From positions 1 to 64,000 of the forward strand of contig JAWDGP010003917.1 in the NCBI GenBank assembly GCA_033675545.1: DNA of 64,000 bases. Reading direction: 5' to 3'. The notes beneath the pieces were generated by a model that saw only the letters and a program-made list of their open reading frames with translations, was not told the DNA's origin and ran no database searches. Shown piece after piece: positions 46,601 to 60,990 of the stretch (its first letter is position 1; the number at the start of each line of letters is the position of its first letter). Origin of the DNA: Elysia crispata. Taxonomy: Eukaryota > Mollusca > Gastropoda > Plakobranchidae. The position numbers and the translations under genes were made by a program.

Positions 46601-46984
46601 GAGAGGCTCAGCAAGCCTGGCATTCAGGGCTCGAAAAGTCGGACGTGCAATCGCCAGTCTGTTTTCAGGACGGATTCAGACACCGGCAACAAGGTTGAAT
46701 GCAGTCACGCTGACAAGCTAATGATACATATAGTTATACGATTTGAAGAGTTGTTGAGAATAGAGCGGTGGAAATGTTGGAGAAACTGAGATGAAAAAGG
46801 TCGAAATCACAAGTAAATATACTGTACGACGTTAACACGTATGATAACCAAGTGGAGAGCTAAGATAGCCAGTAAGCCATACTAAATCAGAATGATGCCT
46901 TTTCAAAGTACCTTTACTCTCGTAATCTTTTGTATCTACGTAATTTGGTTGTTTATAGAACGTTTCTTCAAGTTAAATGCTATA

Positions 46985-47332
<348 letters not shown>

Positions 47333-47839
47333 TCTTCAAGTTTCTTCAAGTTAAATGCTATATGTGCTGAGAATGATGTACATGTAGTTGCCTTACTTTA
47401 ATTTCATTTTCAAATTTAACGTTTCTCTTTTCTCTTTTCTACCCTTCCCTTTCAACATCTCGTTTTTCCCAATTAATTACTGGATTCGAGTAGAGTTTTA
47501 TTTCGACAGGCATGACTGCAACAGTTCTGTAACGGTTATAACAAGCTGAACCTTATACACATTCAATGCGGAATGAAACGGATGCAAGAATTTGCTCACT
47601 TCTATGGAACAGACACACTTAAAACTGTCTTTATCTTCATCTATATTTCGCAAAGTCATGATATTAACTTAAAAGTCAAGCAGTGTATCCATGTTCAATG
47701 ATAATTTCTGACATGAATATTTGGATAAAGCTCATTGTTCATTGTGAAACCCCATGAGAACACATTATTTAGTCTTAAATCAACTTTATTCTTAATATAA
47801 CCAAGTTACTTGCCAAACAAACCCAAATTTAAAAATTTA

Positions 47840-47841
<2 letters not shown>

Positions 47842-47890
<49 letters not shown>
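47842..47890. repeat. (TA)n microsatellite
   Basis: A TA run of about 49 bp immediately precedes the AAGATCTTACC repeat cluster. Confidence 0.96.
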
Positions 47891-47894
<4 letters not shown>

Positions 47895-47909
47895 TAGATA
47901 TAGATTTAG

Positions 47910-48037
47910 AAGATCTTACCTTAAATTCTCTGCATACTACACTTGTGTTTCATAGATATGAAGATCTTACCTTAAATTCTCTGCATACTACACTTGAAAC
48001 ACAAGTGTAGTATGCAGAGAATTTAAGGTAAGATCTT
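47910..48037. repeat. Three-copy AAGATCTTACC repeat forming a perfect 36-bp hairpin
   Basis: Copy 1 (47910-47950) and copy 2 (47961-47996) are direct repeats beginning AAGATCTTACCTTAAATTCT. Copy 3 (47997-48037) is the exact 41-bp reverse complement of copy 1. Copies 2 and 3 therefore form a perfect inverted repeat with 36-bp arms and a 5-base loop (47997-48001). The same sequence, diverged, lies in TMEM19 intron 3 near 20652. Confidence 0.95.
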
Positions 48038-48591
48038 TGGATCTAAGACTGATAAGTAGGTGAGAGAATTAAAATTTGAAAAAAAAACCAACAATTTTTC
48101 AATTAATAAAATATACCTTGTAAATGTAATTATTAATTGTAAACAACAAAATGCATAATTATCTTTATCAGGCAACTTTAGACCTTCAGATACAATAATT
48201 TCGAGTTGTTTATACTGAGCTGACTTTGGCGTAGGCCTACCCTTGATGCCCGTCCCCCGAGCAAGGGGTCTACAGCTTAAGCTCCCTCACAGACCCGTAA
48301 CGAGGGACCCTCTCGTCCGACAGCTTCATTAAGCAACTGTCAAGTCCCAACTCCCCGCCGCCCGACCCGTGCGGAAAATTGGAATTAAATTTTAGCCCGT
48401 TTTATCCACACAACATGGGCACTCTAGTAACCCATGCCTTAAGCGCAGGATTTTGCCAGTTAGTGAGATATAACTCTTTCTTGAGGAAATTCACAGACGA
48501 ATATGACTGTACATTCTGAGGAAGCGAGAGTAAAAGAGGAAGGGTTAGAGAGAGAGAAAGAGATAGAGAAACGGGAGACAGACAGACAGGC

Positions 48592-48595
<4 letters not shown>

Positions 48596-48683
<88 letters not shown>
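48596..48683. repeat. (GA)n microsatellite
   Basis: An 88-bp GA run is preceded by short GACA and GGCA repeats (about 48575-48595). It lies inside the segment between the two inverted-repeat copies. Confidence 0.97.
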
Positions 48684-48684
<1 letters not shown>

Positions 48685-49798
48685 AACCTTGTTAAACATT
48701 ACCCGCAAAGAGTAAAACTAAAAGGGCGGGAACTGTGAATACCTTCATTCAACAGGATATGATTGTGATCAACGTAAATTTGATTCGTATGGTTGATACT
48801 TAGTTTTCTTGTTCGTTTGTTTTTTCTGTCCCTATCTGCCTGTCTACTAACTCTGTCTCTCTCACTTTTCTCAAGTTGTCTTGTTTCACCTCTTAAATAC
48901 AGAATATTTTCTCCTCAGAGTCTGTCCACTCGATCAAAGTCGATAATTCTCTTTATATTTGTTTTGAGTTATCAAGTAAAAATTAAGAGCTATATTTCAC
49001 ACTCTTGTGCTATGAGTTGAAAGTGCTGATATGGGACGAAAATCATGAAAAAAGTATTAAACTAAGATTAAGCTTATCAGCCAATGAAAAAGGAAAAGCA
49101 AGAAAATGGGACGCAATAGAAAGATAGAGGAAGAGAAAGAAAATACAGAGACAAATATACATGTAGTTAGCCCAACGGACAGAACAAAAAACTGATCGAC
49201 AAGTAGATAGGCCTACATGTATAGCCTTACAACCTGGTGGACAAGTGACGGCGAAAGAAAGGGCGCGCATTATATCAAATCCCCTCCAATGTTTGTACAG
49301 ATACGTTAACTATGTGGTCCGGAATAATCCCAGATTGTCAGGGACCTGTGTGATGAGGTGCCAAGGTGGGTGTAGAGGACCATCGCGTTCTGATAACATC
49401 CGGGTATCAGGAAATTCCTCCATTTTCCGCCTGAGCTGTTTCGAGGACAATTTTCTCGGAAGCTGAGAACTTTCTCGAGCTGACACTCTCGCGACCACGA
49501 GCAGTAATCAAGGGAGGTAATAACTAGGGAAGACAACCGCAAAATATATTGTGTGAACTCGCTCTGGCGAGTTTGCTGTGATGAAGGGGAAGAACTGTGT
49601 TCACTATCCAATAATTTAATGGATAAAGAAAATGCTTTTGACAAGCATGAAAAACAATTCTATTAAATTTAGCAGTCACAGGTCAGTGTTAAAATAATTC
49701 TCATAGATCTGTAAAAACAGTTTTATTAGGTCGTTGACGCAGTTAGTTTTATAGTTTAAAATTAAAACTGTACTTATTCGTCATATACACGAGGATGG

Positions 49799-50103
<305 letters not shown>

Positions 50104-52089
50104 CTTGGTTTCTGAAAACATCTTGCAAATTGGCATCCAGGCACGGTATCAGGCCCATCTTGTCGAACAATATTGACAACTTTTCGAAAACCAAGAGAAT
50201 GATCAGCTTATTTAAAACTCATGATGATGTGAAGAAGAGCATTAGTTCATCGTTGAAAGGACAACGCATTAAATCGAAGTGATCACCAAATAGAGCTCAA
50301 TCTTTGAAACTTGTACGAGAAAAGTTAATCGTCGCGTATAAACATCCCTTTTTATCTTGGAAATATAAACAATTATTTTATTTTATTTGTATTGACTGTT
50401 TTAGCAAAACTATAAAATTCTTTAGGGAAAATAATTATAATACACCTATAAATTATAGTCAACGTGAGAGAGGCTTCGCAAGTAGGCCTATATAAGTCAT
50501 AAACTAATTCTTTTTCAAGGACCTTAAAACTATCGCTGTTCTTTCTGTTAACATGATCATTATTAAGATTGTAACTTCTCCTCAAAAGCTACGCCAAACC
50601 ACCACGGGCACTCAGTCCATCTGATAGCTAGCCCTATGTATCGTCGGTGATGCCCCGGATCTACTTGACCTGTCTTGACAACTGGAAGTGTCGAGATCCT
50701 CGTCAGCCTGGTCACAAGTCCACAGAACTATCCAGATCAAATATGCTCTGATGCTTGAAATCAAGAGGAAGTCAGCCGTCTCAAATCGCTTTCTAAGTTC
50801 TCTCATACCGTCGAGATCGTAGGAATCTTATCCTCCTTCCCCAACTTCTGTTTCACTTTAACTGCTGTTCTTTCCCGTCTATACAATGTTGTCGTTATGC
50901 TGAAATTAATTTTTTCTTCAGTTTTTTTTTTTCTCCTCTTAACCCCCACCCCCCTCGAAAATTGTTTCAAAGTTTAATTTCTATTCTTTGAGAAAGAAGT
51001 TAATTGTACAAATCATGCATACTCAACGAATTACCATTCCTTTTTTGAATAGACATTTTTAATTCTTTGCCGCATATGGTAATATCGATCCAGGATTAAA
51101 GATATCGCATTTGCATGGTAGGATGGAAAAAATGTCTCCCATCTTCTAGGACCAATAAAGAGAAGAAACCCTCACGACCCCGGAGAAAGTTCTTAGTTCC
51201 ATTACTTTATGATCTGTCAGGTACTCAGCAATGTCCATTGCCTCAAGAGGACGACAATTTCAAAGAACCCTTTGACATTTCTCACGTTGTCATTTCATCA
51301 GTAGAAAGAGAAGCCATGGAAACATAAAGAGGCAGGCCAAAGCTTTTAGAGAGAAATGCTTCTGGTGTAGGCGTGAAGAGAGGATATCTTTGACATTTCG
51401 CCATTTTCTAAGCTCAATGGCGTCCTGCCACAATACTTCAAATATTACAACATGAACTATTTTACACCTGGGAGTGAATGTATCAAAGTGAGAGAAAGAC
51501 AAACAGAATAACTGTTGTTAGAATAGGAAAACCAGAAGTCTAGATGGTTTGCCCAAATTACAACCTCGAAATACCGCGCGAGGTTTTTGTACGTGCACGT
51601 GCATAGAGCAGGAGTTAGAAATGATTTACATTATAATTTCTCTGTTAGGATAAATGGCTCAGAAGACCCTTATTCCAGTCATTAAAACCGTTTTTTTGTT
51701 TTTTTTTCTGTTTTTGTTTTTGTTTTTGTTTTGTTTGTTTTTTTAGGTTTTTTTCACGACCCTTTCACGATGATACTTCTACAAGTTGAGAACTTGCTTG
51801 TTTGATGTCATATTCATTGTGCCTGAATAATACGAAAGAAAAATCAAGAAAAAAAAGACGAAAGAGAAACATTCTTACTTTATGCGTTTACTATTTGTCA
51901 AGCCACTCGCATAATGTTTACTCATAGAGAGAGTGGCAGCGTTTGTCTTGACCACGAAATCATTAGTTTCAAAGTTAAAGTAACAGAGAGAAGTTCTCGC
52001 TGTTTCAGTAGTTACATAAGGAGAGTTCGATGATTATTTTCGACTGAGCCAGTTCTGAATAGTCTGAGAGAAAATATGAATTCAACTTA

Positions 52090-52350
52090 CTTCTCTCTGA
52101 CATTCTCACAAAGGGCAGTTGGACTAGAGCAGGGACAGACATACCTGGACTCGTACGACGGGATAAGAAAACCGAACTCGTTGATTCCTTTTGACCTGTC
52201 ACACTAAAGTGTGCAGCACTATTAGCTCCAGACCACTTACTTAACGTGGTCAATGTGACTAGCTCTACATTGGAAGGTCGTCGTCACCTTGCTTGGGCCC
52301 CACGGCATAACCGCAGGTCCTGACAGGTGATCGCTGTCCACGTCTTTTGT
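52090..52350. other. GC-richer island, possible conserved non-coding element
   Basis: Unlike the surrounding AT-rich DNA, this stretch has balanced base composition and transcription-factor-like words (TGACCTGTCACAC, CAGGTCCTGACAGGTGATC). A minus-strand frame (52005-52253) is open but shows no recognised motif. Function is inferred only from composition. Confidence 0.25.
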
Positions 52351-52956
52351 GTGAAATAGAAAGAACGTGTTCATATCAATTTTAAGGTGAAAAATTTCGC
52401 CAGAGGTGCGCCAGATCCTCTACTATCATTGTCTCCTGACAACATACTAAAAAGATAAAGTACCGGGGTATGTGTATGAAAGCTGAAAGAAAGCTCTGTT
52501 CAGCAAACTGAGTGGATCGATGGAGACTGATTTCAAGCAGCTTCCCAAAACAAGACTTCGTCCTTTGAAGCTAAGAACGAATCACTTTGGATTGGAATAG
52601 TAGACTTCTTGAAAACCTTTGATAACAAGACCAAAAAAAAATTAAATTATTATTAATAAAAATTTGTAGCAATCGAGGATTTGCAGACATCATTCCAATT
52701 ATTCTTTGAAAGATACTGGCCTCATTCAATTCATATTAGCTGATCAATTAATTTATATTTCACCTTTTTTCTTCCTTCTTTTTATTTTTGTAAAAAAAAA
52801 GATTGAGTTATACACACAAAAAAAATTCTTAAACTGAACAGAACAAAAGAGCAGATTGCGTCTTTCTAATTTCATGGCGAAAGCTGTTTCTTTATTTTCC
52901 CAACTTTTCAAACAAATTTATTACTATATTCTCTCATCCGTGTATGCGAAGCAGCC

Positions 52957-53545
52957 TGGGTTTTTTTTTTTTTTGTTTTTTTTTTTTTTTATTTTTTAAA
53001 ACAAATCAATTATTTTTTATTATTTTGTGTACGAGATTGCACGTCTGACTTTTCACAATCTCCTAAAAACAACGTTACACTAGGAACTGTCTTTAATTTG
53101 CAATAACCTTAACATGTTAAAAAATTGATTCTTGTGCGTCGTTTGCATAGTTTTTTTTTGTTTCCTTCCAGACGCAGTCAATAAAATAACAAAAATACTT
53201 GATGATTTCCTCGATTTATTTCCTATCAACTTTTAAAATTAAAATTGTCTAACAGAGGCACTTTTATTCCTTTGTCCATTTATTTAATTTTTATCATTAC
53301 TTTTTATGTGAATCATGCTGTAAAAGCTAACAACATATTAATTGTGCTAACATTTTTGTTCACTCTGTCATGAGATAAAGGTTCTTCTTTTCGACAAAAA
53401 CTTTCTTTGTTTTTTTTTCATTTTTTTCTTTTGTTTGTTTCTTTGTTGTTGTTTTTTTCTTTTTTTTTTTTTTTTTTGGTTTGTTTGTTTGTTTGTTTTA
53501 TTTTTTTTCCTGTTTGTGGGTTGGGTTTTTTGTGTTTTATTTTCT
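52957..53545. repeat. Low-complexity T-rich region with long T and TTTG runs
   Basis: T runs at 52961-52996 and from about 53408 to 53545, including (GTTT)n near 53480. A similar (GTTTTT)n stretch is at about 51691-51744. No genes are present. Confidence 0.9.
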
Positions 53546-54427
53546 TTAAACTAGGTTGAAAGTTGCAGTGGCACAAGTATGACATGAAAATAAGGAGCAA
53601 GTCGACCTCGTTAATCTTTGCTTCTATCGCGCAATATTAAAGGCAACCTGCTGAGTTGCTGTTCATGGACGACTGGGTTACTGGAATAACTTTCTTTTTT
53701 TCCTCGTTAGGGAAGAATACAGACATTTATTTACGGAGCCTCGCGTATTCCAAGGCGCCTTTGACGCCCTAAAAACGTTGACAAGCAGAGAGGCTGCTCT
53801 TCTGTGGATGTTGGTAACTTCAAGAGCCTGTCAGAGTTATTCCGTGTTGGGTCACCAGTTATTTCGAGGTCACTAGACGAATTCCATTAGCTCAAGGAGT
53901 TGCCTATGGCTGAATGTCAAGCTGTTCGAGGGTTGCTGCGTACTGTTGTTGTCATGCAGCATTCATTGAAAATAGTATTTGTTATTTGGAGATTTTAATA
54001 CATTACCCTGTGTAATGATTCATGATAGTATTCATTCAATTAGTGCTTTGACATGTTATACGATCATTGTCACTTAACATTCCATATATTTATACGGTTT
54101 ATTGCTTTATTTTTTATTCATGTTAAAATAGACATAATTATTCCTTCACAAAATTGTACTTTTGGTTGATAAAACCAACATGGTGCTATTATCGAACCTT
54201 ACAGAGGCACAAACATATGCTTTTAAAACTCGTTTTTCTTTGTTTGTTTGATTGTTGTTGTTTTTTTATAATTTTTTTGAAGCTTCCTGATAGTATTGGT
54301 CATGGGCCTCCATTTTTCTCCGATTGATGACGCAAATGGCGCAAACTTAAAAGGGTAGGCGTACACTTATATGAAAACTGGGCTTGTATTTTGATACATG
54401 CACCTCAGTCCCTCATTCCTCCCACAG

Positions 54428-54615
54428 ACCCGATATCTCCCCGACCTCATCAGGTGCTTCAACAAAATGTCGAGCTCTTCTCCAGAGCGCCTGAGGCGAG
54501 AAACTCCTTGTCAGTGTTGCCAAGATGCTCATGCTACCAGCGTCGTCTCTTTAATACGGAGCGCCGTCGACCTAGTGGCGTCGGCCGCTAAAGCGTCTAC
54601 CATGAATATGGCATT
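54428..54615 (+). CDS. Candidate first coding exon of an unrecognised protein
   Basis: The exon is bounded by an acceptor (CCTCCCACAG, ending 54427) and a donor (GGCATT/GTAAGG). It has an ATG in good context (AACAAAATGT, 54467) and stays open for 49 codons plus two bases. The peptide begins MSSSSPERLRRETPCQCC and continues QDAHATSVVSLIRSAVDLV, then ASAAKASTMNMA. It holds a short Cys cluster and a possible amphipathic helix. Base composition is far more GC-rich than its surroundings, as for coding DNA here. I do not recognise the family and found no partner exon within the window, so it could also be chance. Confidence 0.4.
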
Positions 54616-56004
54616 GTAAGGACTTACTTGTCGAGATTAAAACCATGCCATCGACTGAGGCTTACATAGTTTGCAAAAATATGGACTGTAGAGACCTTAA
54701 ATAGAATACATGTATAACTTAAATTTTATACGATTTTAACACTTGGCGAAACATGCATCTCGCCTTTTTAGTTTGTTTTAAAAACTAAAGAAACTCATGT
54801 TTAATTAAAGAACATATAAACAACAATAACCCCCCGCCTCAAAAAAAAAAAAAAAAAACTAAAAAAAGTCAACAAAATACAATTTTTTTGCAATCTGCAC
54901 AGTGTTTAAAAAAAAACAATAAACAAACCGTTTACACTTTAATTTTCAAGCCAACAAAGTATAATTTGGGTACTGAGATAACGCTAATGGCAGCTGTCAA
55001 CTGGAATGTGAACCTTAAGGCCCGGTATTATTTTGATTACAGTTTTAATAGATCCAGCAATGTAAACAGGTGGAAAAGAACGACAAAAAATTGAAAGCTA
55101 AAAATTTATTCACTGAATTGAAGAACAAGAGTAGCATAAACAAAATACAGAATAGTCACAAGTTCACAATGAAAATATCTGAAAAATCTATCGAGGTTAA
55201 GGAAAGCTGCTTGTTTAAAAAAAAAAAAAACACCAAGGACCTAAGTATTAAATACTGTTCGCATTTTCTTTCTTCCTTTATTTTAATTCTTTATTTGTTT
55301 TCTTAAACTAGAACAATCACATTCCGCCACTAAATTCTACCATAAAGCAGAGCGATGTTTGAGAAAGTAAGATTTTTAATGACAGAAGCTCTATAGATAA
55401 CAGACACAAAATGGAAAAGGCATGAATTACAAATGGCGGAAGAGATGACAAGCAGGAAAAATTCTTGAGAGATTTTTTTTTTTTTGGTAAATTTTGCTTT
55501 TTTTAAATTTATTTATTTTTTTTAAAGGCAGTAACTATTCTTACCTTGATCTTAAGGATCTTGTCGAATTGTCGATTATCACCCCTTACCCACCATTTAA
55601 TTAAGTGCTGGGAGGAAAATACGATAGGCCTACTTGCGTTGAACAGTATAACAGCAATCTAATAATTAAAGACATAATCGAATGCCCAAAGCACCTTTGA
55701 TGTGAATAAAGTAAATGATTATGATCATAAGACAATTATTATATAAGATAAGATAAGCGGTACATTTTTATGGTTTGCAGGGGCAGCAAAAAGAATTTAC
55801 GAAAAATAAACCTATTCATACTCACAGTTATATTATAATAGTTGGTGGATGGATGACAGATAGATAGATTGGTAGATAAAGATAAATAGATAGATAAAAG
55901 GGAAAATATGTGTGCACTAAAATTAAGAAGAAAAAACACAAATTTAAAAAAAAAATTCATAATGGAAGCAGAGGGAAGAGAAAGTGAGTAGAAATGAGAG
56001 TAAC

Positions 56005-56081
<77 letters not shown>

Positions 56082-56090
56082 GGGGGGGGA
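56005..56090. repeat. (GA)n microsatellite ending in a G run
   Basis: GA repeats (56005-56080) are followed by a 9-10 base G run. Confidence 0.96.
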
Positions 56091-56675
56091 GGCAGAACAA
56101 CGAGTGGTGGATGTAGGGAGGCGGTTATGAGGGCATGATAAAACGAAGCTAAAGAATGTCCTTATTTTAAGAGAAACACAATAATAAACAAAATATGATA
56201 TTTGACACCTCATGCGGATCGTACAAAACGACGCTTGCCCGAAAATTGCCGCTCAGGTTACTTAGCCCACCGTCAAAAAGGGCTCAAGTTTTCATGTTAC
56301 CCTTTGGCGCCTCCTGCCAGATTTCATCTAGATCTAGATTAGCGGCCAAATTATTTTATTATTGTGTATGAAGGACGATGTTTGACACTTAGGGACCCTA
56401 CACACCAGGTGGGAAACTGAAAGTTGATGCTAGACACAGACCACTTTAATGTGAGAACAAAATATACTTTGGTTTTTATTTTATCGCATATTTTTACTGT
56501 TTCCTCTAAGAACGTCAGATTTAGATTATGCTGGATGATGACTGTGCTTTTCTATTTCTTTTTGAACCGTGTTATTACTCTAATTCTATGCGCAATTTTT
56601 ATTTCACATTCGTGAGAAACAGAGAGACACAGAGAATGTGACAGAAATAAGATACTCGTTTGAGAGACTTGAGAG

Positions 56676-56811
<136 letters not shown>

Positions 56812-57939
56812 TCTTTGGAGGAAAAATAAAAAAAAAATATTGGCTCATTATCTTCTTATAAGCCTTTCTCTTGTGTCCTTATTGAAACCCCTTTGTAGAT
56901 TTAAGCTATGTAATTAAATAAGTGAGCATAGCAAGAGCATGCCTTCGTTTTCATCATCCTTCATCCTATTTGCATCCCTTTTTGATCGTGAGCTTCAAAA
57001 CAATCCTTGAAATTATGCCAACAACTTTATCAACTTTCGAAGTTTTTGCGTCCCGACAGCTTTGAATTCTTTATTGATGGAATCTTATAACTACTGATTC
57101 ATTAACTTAGTAGTCAGTGATTATCTCGAAAATATAACTTTATCCAAACTTTAAACTCATACGGGTAAACCGCTGGCCTCCAAGCAAGTGACAATAATGG
57201 ACAGGTTGCAGCAGCGAGTGATTATGCGCCCAGTTGTTATTACCAGTGCAAAATAGTACTCTACTTAACTGAATATTAACGTTTGGAGCGATTTTTTCTC
57301 CTTAATGTGAACATGCCATACGATAAGAGACCGGCTAAAGAAATTTTGTCTTAGTAAGGTTTATAGAACTTCTTTTTACAAATATTTTCTCATGGCTTTT
57401 TGAAAATGAAATTGAAAGAGAAGGAAAAAAAACAACAAAACGCTTTAGAAATTAGCGGTTACAGGAAAGATGATTCCAGTATGAGTGAAACCAGAGCGAA
57501 AGAAGTCATAACAAAAGTGTTCACGGCGTATACCTCTTTGGGAATGGCATGGGCCAGAGGCCCCAGGCCTCTTACTCTAAAGACTCTCATCACCATAACT
57601 GACTTTAACTGACTTTGTAAACGTCGGGCAGGGTCTGTCTAATTCGATTACTGGGTTGACACGCATGTTGACTAACACAAGCGGATGCGCACTCGCCTGA
57701 TCAGATACGATATCCCAGAGTATTGGATTTCGTTGAGGAGGCGTTAGATAAGGACCATCGGAAACTCCCATCTCAAACTGCCGTCTGCGCGCGCGCGGCT
57801 CCTGGGTCTTGCTCAGTACCAGCGGCTGAGGCCACTGGCCCCTTTGCTAAAGTCATGTCTGCTTGATCTGAAAATATCCCTTGTTACCAGTTAGGTTCTT
57901 AATATATGGGCGGTCCTCTTGTCTCCTGAGAGAGGTGGC

Positions 57940-58060
57940 TAATTTGGCGCCAATTTGAGCGGATTAGTGGTCGCTGGTAGCTCATTGGTCAAACAGCTTG
58001 CGGTCACGTGATACGGGTCGCTATTCTAGTGCTCACTTCCTTCTTTCGTTTCCCCTTGCT
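57940..58060 (+). promoter_or_regulatory. Promoter-like GC-richer block with CCAAT and E-box motifs
   Basis: GGCGCCAA at 57946, ATTGG at 57984 and CACGTG at 58005 lie close together in an island of raised GC content (about 57540-58215), which also holds a (GC)n run near 57786. No downstream gene is recognised inside the window. The reading is tentative. Confidence 0.25.
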
Positions 58061-58820
58061 GTCTCTTCGTACAAGAGTCAGAAAGCACCGAGAGACGTTT
58101 CGATTGTGCTTCAAGTTGGCTAGAAGTCCGTCGGGAGAAGAGCGAGTTAGAAATATGGTACCCCGAGGAGGAGTAATCGAACAGTCGATGAAAATGGAAA
58201 GTGCTCCGCAGTGAAAATTAGATTTTACATCTGATCCAAATAATGAAAGAAGAACGCCTATCGTTGAAAACAGTTGCTTGATTTGCTCAACATTTCTTAT
58301 TTTTTTTGATGTGTGTGACTCTTAAACCTCTTAGATCTTCGTCGAGCAGTAGATTTAATCATAGAAAAGTATCTTATTAAGAGACTATGTCTAGAAAACA
58401 CGAAACCTTTATCGCATAAAATTCAATTACATCTCGTTTTTCTTAGATCTCATGATGAAATACAATTATTGCAGAAGCAAATCACATTTTAAACAAAATT
58501 CCCTTTTATTCGAGTTCTAACTATATATTCACCAAATCTTTCTCTCAAACATTTTTTAAATGAAACAAAGCCTCAGACGTACGAAATTTAGTTCAAAATA
58601 CCTTTTCTTGTTGTTGTTGTTGTTTTTGTTTTTATTCTGCCCTTTGTATTATTTTAAAGTCTACCGTAACTCATAGTAATGTTGTTAACCTGTAAGATTC
58701 TTGGAAAAAGAGACTGCATAGAAGTTTATCATCTTAGTATTTAACAGTTCTAGCTATATCTTCATATTTCATTTATTTTGAATTCCCAAGAAGCCCATAC
58801 TTTTCATTTTATAAGATCAA

Positions 58821-58980
<160 letters not shown>

Positions 58981-59063
58981 TACATATATTTCTTTTTTTT
59001 TGTGTTGTACTTCCAAAGTATTTATTTAACTTTCGGGTAGATCTTTCTACGTAATAACCATTT

Positions 59064-59065
<2 letters not shown>

Positions 59066-59110
<45 letters not shown>
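59066..59110. repeat. (TA)n microsatellite
   Basis: A TA run of about 45 bp lies between two trinucleotide arrays. Confidence 0.96.
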
Positions 59111-59115
<5 letters not shown>

Positions 59116-59281
59116 TTATTTTTTTTCATATTTTGTATTTCAAATTTATGTGAATATCCTTGTGTGGTCTGTTGTTCTTGGCTGATGAAGGCGTAAAGCC
59201 GAAAGCTCACTTGTTTTGTTTTGTTTTGTACATTTTGGAGCTGCACTCTACCTATTTTTGTTTTTTTAACGGTGCTTCACA

Positions 59282-59741
<460 letters not shown>

Positions 59742-60212
59742 TAATGATCATAGTAGTGAAAATAACAGTAATAAAAAAACAAAATGTTGTCCATCAGGAT
59801 ATAGGCCAGGCGGCTATAAGGCAGTAGAGTATGACTCATTAAGTCTTTGTTAGGGACTTAAATTCTGATTCAAAGTTTTTGTTTAAACATCGCCATGGCT
59901 ATTTTAGAGAAAAATGTTTGAAATTGATTTTGATATATTTTTTTACTCATTATGCTATTTGCATTGTGGTGCTAAACAAACAAAACAAATTGAAAATCAT
60001 TTACTATACTTTGTAAGATTGACATAGTAAGATATTACGTATGTCCACCATATCACTCCTAGGTTTTCATCTTTGTCGCCACCGAAATAACAAGAGTTCG
60101 ATTGAAGGAGTATCGCGTTTCAACTGATTTGATCTCACGTGCTCTTTTGAACCTGACAAGCTGCCACTTTATCGGCGTTTTATTCCGTAATTTTCTCTTT
60201 CTTCTTTTTGAC

Positions 60213-60239
60213 TTTTTTTTTTTTTTTTTTTTTTTTTTT
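60213..60239. repeat. Poly-T run
   Basis: 27 consecutive T residues. Confidence 0.97.
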
Positions 60240-60579
60240 CCGCACGTATGTTTATCTCTACTACCTATCAACCTGTCATATCAAACCGGATTCTATTTTC
60301 TGCCCTACCCTCACTAGCACTCTCAGTCCCCGATTTCTCTCGTTCTAGTTCTTGTTTCTTGTAGTGTCTATCTAATTAGTGGATTGCTCCTGCTTTTTTT
60401 AGACTCATTTGTTTGTTTGTCATAAATATATACCTTCTCCTCCTCTTCTACGCTCCCCCCCCCCACCCCCAAATTTCAGTCCTTACTTGTTTTTTCTCTG
60501 TTCCCACTGTACCACATCTAATTGTAGAAGAACCATTACATTTTAATATTATATTTCCATGAAATTATCAGTTTCACTC

Positions 60580-60990
60580 TTTTATTAGAGGCAAAGTGTC
60601 TCATGATAATTTTACACCAACAGTGACTGTCTACCGCAAGATACAGGTGTGCCACTTCGACAGCCGCAAGTCAACAGAGTGAGCTCCCCTGCCAGCCATT
60701 AAATCGCCATCAGTTAAGTCCGGCGGCCCAATGAAACTTTTTATCTGGTAGCATCTGATACATCGTCAGCGGCATCATTGTCACGACAACATCGCTCTCT
60801 CTCTGCAGTGCTATTTATATCACATCTCCGGCGCTAGTTATCTCAACTTTTCATCAGCAGTTTTGTCTTGATTTATGGCCTCCGTTTCTCTTTATTTACC
60901 GGTTTTCTTCGTCCTTTACATTCCATGAGAGCCTAAGCCTTGTCATTCACAGAGCAAAGGCCGTAAAGCTACGTAGGTGGTTCTCACACC
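60580..60990. other. GC-balanced island, candidate conserved non-coding element or enhancer
   Basis: About 400 bp of higher-complexity sequence without repeats or a sustained frame stand out from the surrounding low-complexity DNA. Words such as CCATTAAATCGCCATCA, TTTTTATCTGGTAGC and TTTATGGCC resemble homeobox and GATA-type sites. No coding reading is supported. Confidence 0.3.

Noticed and set aside
49306-49644. 112-codon minus-strand frame between the inverted-repeat copies
   Set aside because: There is no recognised motif, the composition is mixed, and overlapping open frames exist on both strands. Coding is unsupported.
59178-59270. Active hammerhead ribozyme
   Set aside because: The first pair of stem II would be A-C, the base at the expected cleavage position would be G, and no stem I partner is visible. 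Only the motif resemblance is kept.
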